Positions 33,818 through 42,306 of a DNA stretch of 64,000 bases are shown one piece after another (the stretch's first letter is position 1; each line of letters starts with the position of its first letter). This stretch comes from Alterisphingorhabdus sp038748365 (lineage in GTDB: Bacteria > Pseudomonadota > Alphaproteobacteria > Sphingomonadales > Sphingomonadaceae), in the NCBI GenBank assembly GCA_038748365.1, contig JBCDIZ010000009.1, forward strand, positions 1 to 64,000, in the 5' to 3' direction. The notes under the pieces were generated by a model. The model had not been told where the DNA came from, made no database searches, and saw nothing but the letters and a program-made list of their open reading frames with translations. A program made the position numbers and the translations under genes.

Positions 33818-35665
33818 CTAGGCAGCGCGTCGCTTGGCATGCACCAGGATCGCCGAAAGTGCCGCTGGGGTAATGCCGCGAATACGCGAAGCGGCCGCCA
33901 AGGTCTCGGGACGCGCTGCGGATAGCCGATCAATCATTTCATTGGAGAGACCCGACAAGCTGCTATATTCCAGATTATCAGGTAGGCTGATCCGCTCATT
34001 ATTGCGGATATCACGCAACTCGGCATCCTGCCGCTTGAGATAGGGTGCGTAGCGTGCATCTTCGGTGATCTCGTCCGCCAGCTCGGATTCGCAAGCGAGA
34101 TCAGGCCGAATGGCGGCAATGTCATTGAGATGGATATTGGGGAAACGCAGCCAGTCAAACAGGCTCTGCTTACCCGCATCACGTTTCACCACAATATTAG
34201 CGGCAATCAGTGCTTCCGCCCCAACCTGCTCATCCAGAGCCTCAACGATACGAGTCTTGGTAGCAGCGCGTTCTTCAAACCAGCGGCTGCGCTCAGCACC
34301 GACACAGCCTATTTCAATCGCCATTGCTGTCAAGCGATCTGAAGCATTATTGGCTCGCAGTCTAAGGCGATATTCCGCACGCGATGTCAGCATACGATAA
34401 GGCTCGGTCACCCCGTGCAGCACCAGATCATCGATCATCACTGCAATGTAGCTGTTGGCTCTGTCAAGCGTCGGCATTGCCTTGTCCTGCACCGCACAGA
34501 CGGCCGCCATACCCGCAACCAATCCCTGCGCCGCCGCTTCTTCATAGCCGGTTGTGCCATTAATCTGGCCAGCGCAATACAGACCCGGAATGGCGGACAG
34601 CTGCAAATCGCGGCCCAAAGCACGCGGATCAATATGATCATATTCGACCGCATAGCCGGGAATGACGATCTCTGCCTGCTCCAGACCTGCCATAGCATTG
34701 ACCATAGCCTGCTGGATATCGGTCGGCAGCGATGTGCTGATACCGTTCGGATAGATTAGCGGGTCATCCAGACCTTCGGGCTCCAGAAACACCTGATGCC
34801 CATCACGATCGCCAAAGCGGTGAATCTTATCCTCAATCGATGGACAGTAACGCGGCCCCTCACCCTGAATATCACCACCGAAGAGCGGCGAGCGGTCAAG
34901 GCCTGAGCGGATAAGATCATGCGCCTTTTCATTGGTGCGGGTAATTGCGCAGAACAGAGCCGGATTGGTGCGTCCCTCTGTCAGTGGCGACATAGTCCAA
35001 TCGTCATTATCGCTGGGCTGCACTTCCAATTGGCTCCAGTCGATAGTGCGGCCATCAATACGCGGTGGTGTCCCGGTCTTGAGTCGCGCCATAGGCAGAT
35101 CATGGCTATAAAGCTGGTCAGCGAGCCTGGTAGCGGCGCGCTCTTCGATCCGTCCACCCTCATAGCGCTCATCGCCACGGAAAAGTCGCCCGCCAAGAAA
35201 GGTACCGGTCGCCAGAATGACGCGCTCGCCATGGACAATGTTATCACCACCCAGCACCACACCGGCCAGCTTGCCATTGGGCAAATGCAGCGCCGCCGCT
35301 TCACCTTCCACCACCGTTAGCGTTTCCAACTCGCCCATCATCTGCTGAATGGCAGCGCGATACAGCTTACGATCGGCCTGCACCCTCGGACCCTGTACCG
35401 CACTGCCCTTGCTGCGGTTGAGCATGCGATAATGGATCGCGGCCGCATCAGAAGCGCGGCCGATCAGGCCATCAAAAGCATCAACTTCGCGCACCAAATG
35501 GCCCTTGCCCAGACCACCCATGGCCGGGTTGCACGACATCGCCCCCAGCCCGTCGCGGCTGAAGCTGATCAGCGCGACACGACAGCCCATACGCGCCGCA
35601 ACCGCCGCCGCTTCGCACCCGGCATGGCCACCGCCGACTACAATAATGTCAAATACCTGACTCAT
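33818..35665 (-). CDS. mnmG: tRNA uridine-5-carboxymethylaminomethyl modification enzyme MnmG (GidA)
   Basis: A 615-residue FAD enzyme that with MnmE modifies U34 of several tRNAs. The FAD motif VVGGGHAGCEAAAVAARMG is at residues ~9-27. Other family marks are MSCNPAMGGLGKGHLVREVD, GTGTFLGGRLFRG-type text (LATGTFLGGRLF), and PGLYCAGQINGTTGYEEAAA. Normal length is ~620. The start at 35665 (MSQVFDIIVVGGG) fits the family; ATG 35683 adds six residues. It lies between mnmE and rsmG in a typical origin-proximal gene order. Confidence 0.96.
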   Translation of the reverse strand: MSQVFDIIVVGGGHAGCEAAAVAARMGCRVALISFSRDGLGAMSCNPAMGGLGKGHLVREVDAFDGLIGRASDAAAIHYRMLNRSKGSAVQGPRVQADRKLYRAAIQQMMGELETLTVVEGEAAALHLPNGKLAGVVLGGDNIVHGERVILATGTFLGGRLFRGDERYEGGRIEERAATRLADQLYSHDLPMARLKTGTPPRIDGRTIDWSQLEVQPSDNDDWTMSPLTEGRTNPALFCAITRTNEKAHDLIRSGLDRSPLFGGDIQGEGPRYCPSIEDKIHRFGDRDGHQVFLEPEGLDDPLIYPNGISTSLPTDIQQAMVNAMAGLEQAEIVIPGYAVEYDHIDPRALGRDLQLSAIPGLYCAGQINGTTGYEEAAAQGLVAGMAAVCAVQDKAMPTLDRANSYIAVMIDDLVLHGVTEPYRMLTSRAEYRLRLRANNASDRLTAMAIEIGCVGAERSRWFEERAATKTRIVEALDEQVGAEALIAANIVVKRDAGKQSLFDWLRFPNIHLNDIAAIRPDLACESELADEITEDARYAPYLKRQDAELRDIRNNERISLPDNLEYSSLSGLSNEMIDRLSAARPETLAAASRIRGITPAALSAILVHAKRRAA

Positions 35666-35715
35666 GGGCGCCCTATAAATCACCCAAGGCTGCGGGTCAA
35701 AGCCGTTTCCGCACC

Positions 35716-35731
35716 TGTTTCACGTGAAACA
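35716..35731. promoter_or_regulatory. parS site 3 (ParB binding), between mnmE and mnmG
   Basis: A third exact TGTTTCACGTGAAACA, in the 77-base gap between mnmE and mnmG. It is about 2 kb from site 2 and 2.5 kb from site 1. Confidence 0.93.
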
Positions 35732-35742
35732 GTTTAGCGATG

Positions 35743-37029
35743 TTACTTACCGATACAGAATTTGCCGAACAGCGTATCGAGCATATCTTCGACATGGCTC
35801 CGCCCGGTGATCTGATCGAGCGCTAGGCGGGCCAATCGCACTTCCTCGCCAACCACCAGCATATCATCGCCCAATTGCGCTCGGCCCAGCGCTTCGGCAA
35901 AAGCACGCAACAGACCGCGTTGTCGCGCATTCCAGGCGGGCTGATCCATGGGCGGCAGTAATGTCTGCGCCAGCTCGGTCAGGTGTGTGATCAGCCTGTC
36001 CACCCCCTCCCCTGTTCTCGCTGATAGCACAAGGTCGGCATCCGCTTTATCTGCGCCGAGATCGGACTTGGCGGCAATATCGATCAATTCTGGATGGTCG
36101 GGCTTTTCCTCCGGCAATCCGAGCCACAGCACGATATCCGCACGCGCTACCGCCTGTTGCGCTCTGTCTATGCCGATAGCTTCGGCCGCATCGGCGCTAT
36201 CCTCGCGCAATCCGGCGGTATCGGTGAAGATATAGGCAATCCCGTTCAATGTCACCGGGGCCTCGATAATGTCGCGTGTGGTTCCGGCAATATCGGTGAC
36301 AATCGCCGCCTCGCGTTGCACCAGCCGATTGAGCAAAGTCGATTTGCCTGCATTGGGTGGTCCGGCAATTACCACACGCAGCCCATCATGTAATCGCTCC
36401 GCCGGTGGTGTCGCCAGAGCGGTTTCCACCTCGTCAGCCAGATCAGAGAGAAAGCGGCGCAGTTTCTCTGCCGAGGCAGCATCGACATCATCCTCATCGG
36501 AAAAATCCAACTCCGCCTCGACCAGTGCCGAGCCCTGCAGCAAGCGTTGTCGCCAATCCTCAATCTGGCGCGATAACAGGCCACCTGCCTGATCAAGTGC
36601 TTGTTTTCTCTGCCTTTCTGTTTCTGCTGCGAGCAGGTCAGATAACGCCTCTGCTTCGGCCAGATCCATAACACCATTGGCAAAGGCGCGGCGGGTAAAT
36701 TCGCCTGCCTCGGCTGGACGACAGTCTTCAATCGCGCCCAATGCAGCGCTGACCGCAGAAATCACCGCCCTGCCACCATGGCAATGGAGTTCTGCGCAGT
36801 CCTCTCCTGTCGCAGTACGCGGTCCAGGAAACCAGAGCACCAACGCGCTATCGAGCACATGACCATTCACCGGATGCTCAAGCGAGCGCAATGCTGCCCG
36901 GCGCGGTTCCGGCAAAGCTCCGGCCAGCGCAGTTAACGCCGCACCGCTATGCGGGCCGCTGATACGGATAACCGATATAGCGGAAGGCGGCGCGCCGCTC
37001 GACACGGCAAAGATCGTATCCGGCGACAT
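35743..37029 (-). CDS. mnmE: tRNA modification GTPase MnmE (TrmE)
   Basis: A 428-residue protein: N-terminal tetrahydrofolate-binding domain (TIFAVSSGAPPSAISVIRIS), helical domain, and an inserted G domain with G1 GPPNAGKSTLLNRL, the switch region IAGTTRDIIEAPV and DTAGLREDSADAAE. It ends with FGKFCIGK, the conserved C-terminal CIGK whose Cys is needed for tRNA modification. It works with MnmG on the wobble uridine. It is somewhat shorter than the E. coli protein (454), as is common in alphaproteobacteria. Confidence 0.96.
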   Translation of the reverse strand: MSPDTIFAVSSGAPPSAISVIRISGPHSGAALTALAGALPEPRRAALRSLEHPVNGHVLDSALVLWFPGPRTATGEDCAELHCHGGRAVISAVSAALGAIEDCRPAEAGEFTRRAFANGVMDLAEAEALSDLLAAETERQRKQALDQAGGLLSRQIEDWRQRLLQGSALVEAELDFSDEDDVDAASAEKLRRFLSDLADEVETALATPPAERLHDGLRVVIAGPPNAGKSTLLNRLVQREAAIVTDIAGTTRDIIEAPVTLNGIAYIFTDTAGLREDSADAAEAIGIDRAQQAVARADIVLWLGLPEEKPDHPELIDIAAKSDLGADKADADLVLSARTGEGVDRLITHLTELAQTLLPPMDQPAWNARQRGLLRAFAEALGRAQLGDDMLVVGEEVRLARLALDQITGRSHVEDMLDTLFGKFCIGK

Positions 37030-37039
37030 CAGCGCTTGG

Positions 37040-37309
37040 CTAGTCTTTCTTTGTATCTGAGCCAGTCATGCTGCTGCCCGCCATACCTGCGGCCCCGGCC
37101 TGCATCAGCGACTGGAAAAAACGCATACCCATCTCGCCCATCGGCGCGATATTCTTCGATAGCGTCTGCATCTGCTCCAGCGTCGTCGCGCCTTGCATCA
37201 TATCCTTGACGCTATCGACATAAGCCTGGTTGACCTCGCTGACATCGGGAAGCCCAAGCAAGCGGCGCATCTCTTCTGGTGTACAATCCAGTTCGACATT
37301 CATTTTCAT
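37040..37309 (-). CDS. DUF6489 family protein
   Basis: An 89-residue protein beginning MKMNVELDCTPEEMRRLLGL followed by PDVSEVNQAYVDSVKDMMQG, a pattern I associate with the small DUF6489 family frequent in sphingomonads. The C-terminus is Met- and Gly-rich and probably disordered. Function is unknown. GGAG 7 bases before the ATG at 37309 supports the start. It is immediately upstream of mnmE (10 bases), probably in the same operon. Confidence 0.8.
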   Translation of the reverse strand: MKMNVELDCTPEEMRRLLGLPDVSEVNQAYVDSVKDMMQGATTLEQMQTLSKNIAPMGEMGMRFFQSLMQAGAAGMAGSSMTGSDTKKD

Positions 37310-37431
37310 GCTATTTCTCCTGAAAAGCGCGCGCATGGCACCAGCTGCAGATTTGCCCTTAACCCGCAACAGATTATTGCTAATGTGCGCCGAGAACGAC
37401 TGAAAATCAATGATTCAGGAAAGGGCTTGTT

Positions 37432-38133
37432 ATGGGTAGCATGGAAAATATCGCAATTCTGGAAGGCGATGGCGAATTTGCGGCCTATATCAGCACGCCC
37501 GAAGCCACGCCCAAAGCGGCGATTATCGTGATTCAGGAGATTTTCGGCGTCAATCGCGGCATCCGCAGCAAGTGTGATGCATGGGCCGAGGCAGGTTATC
37601 TCGCCATCGCGCCTGATCTGTTCTGGCGGCTTCAACCGGGCATATCGTTGGACCCCGATGTTGAAAGCGAATTTCAGCAGGCGCTCGACTGGATGGGAAA
37701 ATTCAATCAGGATCAAGGCGTGCGCGATATTGCCGCAACGATCAGCCATGCCCACAAAGCCATGGATGGTAATAAGGTTGGCTGTGTCGGCTACTGCCTG
37801 GGCGGTCGCCTCGCCTATATGACCGCCGCGCGTACCGATGTGGATGCTTCGGTCGGCTATTACGGCGTCGGCATTGATGGGCTGTTGGGCGAGAAGGACG
37901 CGATTACTACGCCCTTAATGCTGCATATCCCGACCGACGACGGCTTTGTCGATGCTGCGACACAAAAGGCGATGCACGAGGGGCTTGATGGTCATCCGCA
38001 GGCCGTGCTGCATGATTATGCGGGCCTCGACCACGGCTTTGCGACGGAATTCGGCAAGCGCCGCGATGAAGAGGCTGCACAACTGGCGGATGGGCGTACC
38101 GCGGCGTTTTTTGCTAAGCATCTACTAGCTTAA
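37432..38133 (+). CDS. Dienelactone hydrolase family protein
   Basis: A 233-residue alpha/beta-hydrolase. The nucleophile is Cys122 in GCVGYCLGGRLAYM, with Asp in IPTDDGFVD and His in YAGLDHGFATE completing a Cys-Asp-His triad, as in dienelactone hydrolase. The N-terminal IIVIQEIFGVNRGIRSKCDA, with Glu36, is also family-typical. No aromatic degradation genes are nearby, so it may act on another lactone or ester. AGGAAAGG precedes the ATG. It is divergent from the DUF6489 gene. Confidence 0.88.
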   Translation: MGSMENIAILEGDGEFAAYISTPEATPKAAIIVIQEIFGVNRGIRSKCDAWAEAGYLAIAPDLFWRLQPGISLDPDVESEFQQALDWMGKFNQDQGVRDIAATISHAHKAMDGNKVGCVGYCLGGRLAYMTAARTDVDASVGYYGVGIDGLLGEKDAITTPLMLHIPTDDGFVDAATQKAMHEGLDGHPQAVLHDYAGLDHGFATEFGKRRDEEAAQLADGRTAAFFAKHLLA

Positions 38134-38134
38134 A

Positions 38135-38212
38135 CCGTTCGCCCTGAGCTTGTCGAAGGGCCACTCTTTACTTTCAAGGAGTACGAAGCTTCAACAAGCT
38201 CAGCCTGAACGG
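38135..38212. repeat. REP-like imperfect palindrome with CTGAGCTTGT arms
   Basis: CCGTTCGCCCTGAGCTTGTC plus GAAG at the left and the inverted CTTCAACAAGCTCAGCCTGA plus ACGG at the right match at 20 of 24 positions. They flank about 28 bases. The CTGAGCTTGT-CGAAG motif is a familiar dispersed intergenic repeat of Sphingomonadales. It lies between convergent genes and could also end transcription. Confidence 0.75.
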
Positions 38213-38231
38213 AGTTTGACCGATGCGGCAC

Positions 38232-38966
38232 TTAACCCATTGCCAACTGCATAAGCCCAACATTCGGATCAACAAAGCCGTCATAGATCATGGTACAGGC
38301 GACATAGATAATCACCAGCAGGCCGAGATAGGCGATCCATTTATAGCGTTCGATATATTTGGCGATGACATTTGCGGCGAGGCCCATCAACGCCACCGAA
38401 AGCAGCAAGCCGATCACCAATATGCCAGGATGCTCGCGCGCGGCACCGGCGACTCCAAGGACATTATCCAGGCTCATCGATACATCGGCAGCGGTTACCG
38501 CCCAGACAGCGCCCCAGAAACTCTTGGATGGGGACAGACCGCTGGCCTCATCACCTTCGATTTCTGGTGAACCCTCTGATTGTCCGCCCATTTCACGAAT
38601 TTCGCGCCAGAACCGCCAGGCTACCCAGAGCAGCAACAGGCCACCCGCTAGAATCAGGCCGACAACCCCGAGCAATACGCTCACCATCAGCGCAAAGACA
38701 ATACGCAGCACCAGAGCAGCGCTGATGCCGATTAGAATGACCTTACGGCGCTGATCCGCTGGCAGTCCAGCCGCTAATGCACCCACAACAATCGCATTGT
38801 CCGCGGCAAAGACCAGATCGATCAGAATGACCTGACCAAATGCCCAGAGCGATGATGGCGAACCAAATTGGCTCAGATCATTGAGGATGGCGAGCCAAAG
38901 CGCACCAAAGGAATCATAGCCTCCTAGATAAGAGCTCGCCTGTGCCAGATGGGTGATAATTTCCAT
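38232..38966 (-). CDS. TerC family integral membrane protein
   Basis: A 244-residue protein with about seven hydrophobic helices. The TerC marks are LIDLVFAADNAIVVGALAAG (about residues 48-67), with the acidic DNA motif, and a second VTAADVSMSLDNVLGVAGAA (~158-177). The family includes YceF/Alx/MeeF-type metal exporters linked to manganese and tellurite; Mn2+ export is the best guess. It follows rho by 31 bases on the same strand. No Mn2+ riboswitch is possible in that short gap. Confidence 0.85.
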   Translation of the reverse strand: MEIITHLAQASSYLGGYDSFGALWLAILNDLSQFGSPSSLWAFGQVILIDLVFAADNAIVVGALAAGLPADQRRKVILIGISAALVLRIVFALMVSVLLGVVGLILAGGLLLLWVAWRFWREIREMGGQSEGSPEIEGDEASGLSPSKSFWGAVWAVTAADVSMSLDNVLGVAGAAREHPGILVIGLLLSVALMGLAANVIAKYIERYKWIAYLGLLVIIYVACTMIYDGFVDPNVGLMQLAMG

Positions 38967-38997
38967 ATTCGGTATCCAGTGCGGTGTTTGATACCAC

Positions 38998-40254
38998 CTA
39001 CTGGTTCATACTATCGAAGAAATCTTCGTTGGTCTTAGAATCCTTCATCTTATCCAACAGGAATTCCATCGCGTCGATGGTGCCCATCTGCATCAAGATA
39101 CGGCGCAATACCCACATCTTGCTGAGTGTATCCTTCTCTACCAGAATTTCTTCCTTACGCGTACCAGACTTGCCAACATCGAGTGCCGGGAAGATGCGCT
39201 TGTCGGCAACCTTGCGGTCGAGCACGATCTCGCTGTTGCCGGTACCCTTGAATTCCTCGAAGATCACCTCGTCCATGCGGCTACCGGTATCGATCAGCGC
39301 GGTGGCGATAATCGACAGCGAACCGCCCTCTTCGATATTCCGCGCCGCACCAAAGAACCGTTTGGGCCGCTGCAGGGCATTGGCATCAACACCGCCCGTC
39401 AGCACCTTGCCCGAGCTTGGCACCACGGTGTTATAGGCGCGACCAAGCCGAGTGATCGAGTCGAGCAGGATCACCACATCATGCTTATGCTCAACCAAGC
39501 GCTTGGCTTTTTCAATAACCATTTCAGCAACTTGCACGTGGCGGCTCGCGGGTTCGTCAAAAGTCGAACTGATCACCTCGCCGTTGACCGAGCGCTGCAT
39601 ATCCGTGACTTCTTCCGGGCGCTCGTCGATCAGCAGCACCAGCAGATAGACCTCTGGATGGTTATCGGTAATCGCCTTGGCAATATTCTGCAGCAGCACC
39701 GTTTTACCGGTACGCGGTGGTGCAACGATCAGCGCGCGCTGGCCCTTGCCCTGGGGCGAGATAATATCGATCACCCGTGCTGACTTGTCCTTCACCGTCG
39801 GATCGAGCGTATCAAGCGACAGTTTCTGATCGGGATAGAGCGGCGTGAGGTTGTCAAAATTGACCCGAGTGCGCACCGCTTGCGGGTCTTCAAAATTCAC
39901 TTCGGTGAGCTTGGTCAGCGCAAAATAGCGTTCACCATCGCGCGGCCCGCGAATTTCGCCTTCCACAGTATCGCCGGTGCGCAGGCCAAATTTGCGCACC
40001 TGATTGGGCGAGACATAAATATCGTCAGGACCGGCAAGATAATTGGCTTCAGGCGAGCGCAGAAAGCCGAAACCATCAGACAGCACTTCAATCGTGCCTA
40101 GGCCCATAATCTGCTCGCCATCCTCAGCCAATTGCTTGAGAATGCCGAACATCAGATCCTGACGCCGCATGGTTGAAGCGCCTTCAACACCCAGCTCTTC
40201 CGCCATGGAGACGAGTTCAGCAGGGGTTTTCTGTTTTAATTCTTTAAGATGCAT
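38998..40254 (-). CDS. rho: Transcription termination factor Rho
   Basis: A 418-residue hexameric RNA helicase. Order: N-terminal Rho-N helices (MHLKELKQKTPAELVSMAEE), RNA-binding cold-shock domain (IEVLSDGFGFLRSPEANYLA), then the RecA-like ATPase with P-loop IVAPPRTGKTVLLQ, Walker B DVVILLDSITRLGRAYN and the R-loop region. Length is normal. ATG 40254 is chosen over 40263. It is the first gene of a rho-terC unit. Confidence 0.97.
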   Translation of the reverse strand: MHLKELKQKTPAELVSMAEELGVEGASTMRRQDLMFGILKQLAEDGEQIMGLGTIEVLSDGFGFLRSPEANYLAGPDDIYVSPNQVRKFGLRTGDTVEGEIRGPRDGERYFALTKLTEVNFEDPQAVRTRVNFDNLTPLYPDQKLSLDTLDPTVKDKSARVIDIISPQGKGQRALIVAPPRTGKTVLLQNIAKAITDNHPEVYLLVLLIDERPEEVTDMQRSVNGEVISSTFDEPASRHVQVAEMVIEKAKRLVEHKHDVVILLDSITRLGRAYNTVVPSSGKVLTGGVDANALQRPKRFFGAARNIEEGGSLSIIATALIDTGSRMDEVIFEEFKGTGNSEIVLDRKVADKRIFPALDVGKSGTRKEEILVEKDTLSKMWVLRRILMQMGTIDAMEFLLDKMKDSKTNEDFFDSMNQ

Positions 40255-40439
40255 GACGCACAAATCCGAGTTGAAAAGAGAGTCTGGCCAGTGTGAAACA
40301 GTCAGAGCAAAATGAGAAAATGTAGCGCGGTTATTAATTAGGGGAGTGGCGCTATATACCCGAATGGGCTTGGTGTAATAAATACGCTGTCCGGTGCTTC
40401 ATGTCAATGAAACACAGCGCAACCTCGATGATGGTCTGG

Positions 40440-40880
40440 TTAAATAGGCCGCACCACCACCAATATCACGATAATCGCCGCCGCAATGCCGGGTACTTCA
40501 TTGAGCAGCCGCAAAGTCTTGCCGCTCATCGGTCGCTCACCACGCGCAAGCTTTTTGGAATAGCCGACCATCCAGCCATGATAGCCTGAGAGCAGCAGCA
40601 CAAACAGCAATTTGGCGTGGAACCAGCCCTGGCTGAACGCGCCAATGTAATAGGCCAGAGCTAAACCCACGATCCAGACAATGATCAGTGCCGGGTTGAG
40701 AATGATTTTACGCAGACGCATTTCACGCTCGACCCATTGTGCATCTTCGGTCGATCCTTCGGGCGCTTCCTGATGATAGACGAAAAATCGCGGCATCATA
40801 AATAGCCCCGCCATCCAGAAGATGACGAAGATCAGATGCGCCGCTTTGAGCCATTCATAGAGCAATGCGAATATATCCAT
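40440..40880 (-). CDS. hemJ: Protoporphyrinogen oxidase HemJ
   Basis: A 146-residue membrane protein with four helices. The HemJ-type conserved residues are His14 in KAAHLIFVIFWMAGLFMMPR and the Lys in GWFHAKLLFVLLLSGYHGW. HemJ oxidises protoporphyrinogen IX to protoporphyrin IX in many alphaproteobacteria that lack HemG and HemY. Position next to hemE, another heme gene, supports this, with a gap of 30 bases. A weak hairpin (40394-40415) lies downstream. Confidence 0.92.
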   Translation of the reverse strand: MDIFALLYEWLKAAHLIFVIFWMAGLFMMPRFFVYHQEAPEGSTEDAQWVEREMRLRKIILNPALIIVWIVGLALAYYIGAFSQGWFHAKLLFVLLLSGYHGWMVGYSKKLARGERPMSGKTLRLLNEVPGIAAAIIVILVVVRPI

Positions 40881-40910
40881 CAGTTTTCGCGGGATGCAAG
40901 ATTAGCAAAA

Positions 40911-41951
40911 TCAGGGGCCATTGCGCACAAGAGTAAGCAGCTTCTCAACATGTGCAATAGGGGTTTCCTTGATAATGCCATGGCCAAGGTTGAAAATATG
41001 CGGCCGTTCGGAAAATGCCTGTAATATATGCGCCACAGCAGTATCGAGTGCCTCGCCACCTTGCAGCAGAGCCAGCGGATCAAGATTGCCCTGCACCGGC
41101 ATATCGGCGGGCAGCGAGGCATGCGCCCAGACCGGGTCCACTGTCTCGTCAATACCCAGCGCATCAACCCCGGTTTCACGCGCATAGGCGGGAAGCTTGC
41201 CGCCAGCACCTTTGGGGAAACCGATAATCGGCGTATTAGGGTGACGTTCTTTCAGCGCTGCTACAATCGCCGCATTGGGTGCGATCACCCAGCGCTCAAA
41301 TTGGGCAGGGGACAATGTCCCTGCCCAGCTGTCAAATAGCTGCACCGCATCAACACCGGCTTGAATCTGACCAGACAGATAATCCACGGTCTGTGCGGTA
41401 ATGGCATCAATCAGCGCGCTGAACGCCGTGACATCCTGATAGGCCATAATCCGCGCCTCGGCCTGATCCTTGCTCCCCTGCCCGTTCACCATATAGGTTG
41501 CGACAGTCCAGGGCGATCCGGCAAAGCCCAAAAGCGCGCGCTCTTCATCATAATCATTGTCGAGCATATGGCGCACTTGCCGTACTGTCTCATAAATCGG
41601 ATTGAGACGCTCCGGCACCGCTTCGAGGCCTGCTAGGTCATGATCGACCATTTTCGGGCTCAGATGCGGTCCCTCGCCCGCGAGAAAGGCAAGATCCTGC
41701 CCCATAGCATGCGGGATATTCAAAATGTCGGCAAAGAGGATCGCCGCATCAAACCCGAAACGGCGGATTGGCTGGATCGTGATTTCCGCCGCGGCCTCAC
41801 TATCATAGACCAGTTCAAGAAAGCCGCCTTTCTGCGCCCGCAATTCGCGATATTCGGGAAGATACCGCCCTGCCTGGCGCATAAGCCAGACGGGACGGGT
41901 TTCGGTACGCTCACCTTTGAGCTGCCTTACGATCAGTGCATTCTCGCTCAT
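40911..41951 (-). CDS. hemE: Uroporphyrinogen decarboxylase
   Basis: A 346-residue enzyme converting uroporphyrinogen III to coproporphyrinogen III. N-terminal signature RPVWLMRQAGRYLPEYRELR is at residues ~20-39, including the Arg residues that hold the substrate carboxylates; GFAGSPWTVATYMVNGQGSK and FNLGHGIIKETP near the end are family marks. The gene points away from the origin-like gap and forms a heme pair with hemJ. Confidence 0.97.
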   Translation of the reverse strand: MSENALIVRQLKGERTETRPVWLMRQAGRYLPEYRELRAQKGGFLELVYDSEAAAEITIQPIRRFGFDAAILFADILNIPHAMGQDLAFLAGEGPHLSPKMVDHDLAGLEAVPERLNPIYETVRQVRHMLDNDYDEERALLGFAGSPWTVATYMVNGQGSKDQAEARIMAYQDVTAFSALIDAITAQTVDYLSGQIQAGVDAVQLFDSWAGTLSPAQFERWVIAPNAAIVAALKERHPNTPIIGFPKGAGGKLPAYARETGVDALGIDETVDPVWAHASLPADMPVQGNLDPLALLQGGEALDTAVAHILQAFSERPHIFNLGHGIIKETPIAHVEKLLTLVRNGP

Positions 41952-42306
41952 ATATAATCTTTATATATTAGAATCTTTAGATGATGTTTGTTGTCAGGCT
42001 GACAAATGGGATAAATACTCTTTGCAGCAATTTTCGACAGATTGACAGAGCGGATTCATGCTTTGGTTAATGAGTCGTTTTCCTTATCCGCTTTTTGCAC
42101 AGGCTGTGGATGGACAAACGCCCATGTGGATATCTGATGGGAGAAAAATCGGCACTATGAGCAGAAAAACAGCATTGGCATTTGTCCGCTGATTTGTGCA
42201 CAGGCTTTCCAGAGGGTTTGTGGCCGGAGATTGCAGACCGGGAAACTGCGGCGCTATGGCCTGACCACAGCGCATGTGGATATTAGGGGATCAGAAAGAA
42301 AAGGCT
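41952..42306. other. oriC: Putative chromosomal replication origin (oriC)
   Basis: This 355-base gene-free stretch separates hemE from ppsR, the gene pair that flanks the Caulobacter crescentus origin. Next to hemE is an AT-rich stretch (41949-41999, ATATAATCTTTATATATTAG...), a candidate unwinding region. DnaA-box-like sites on the minus strand are TGTGGATGG (42105-42113) and two TGTGGATAT (42125-42133 and 42275-42283), each one or two bases from TGTGGATAA; weaker TTATCCGCT is at 42084. GANTC methylation sites occur at 41971, 42053 and 42072. Three parS sites lie 6-9 kb away. It also must hold the hemE and ppsR promoters. Confidence 0.75.

Noticed and set aside
42084..42275. 63-codon minus-strand frame in the hemE-ppsR gap
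   Set aside because: It covers DnaA-like sites, has no ribosome binding site and an improbable protein sequence.
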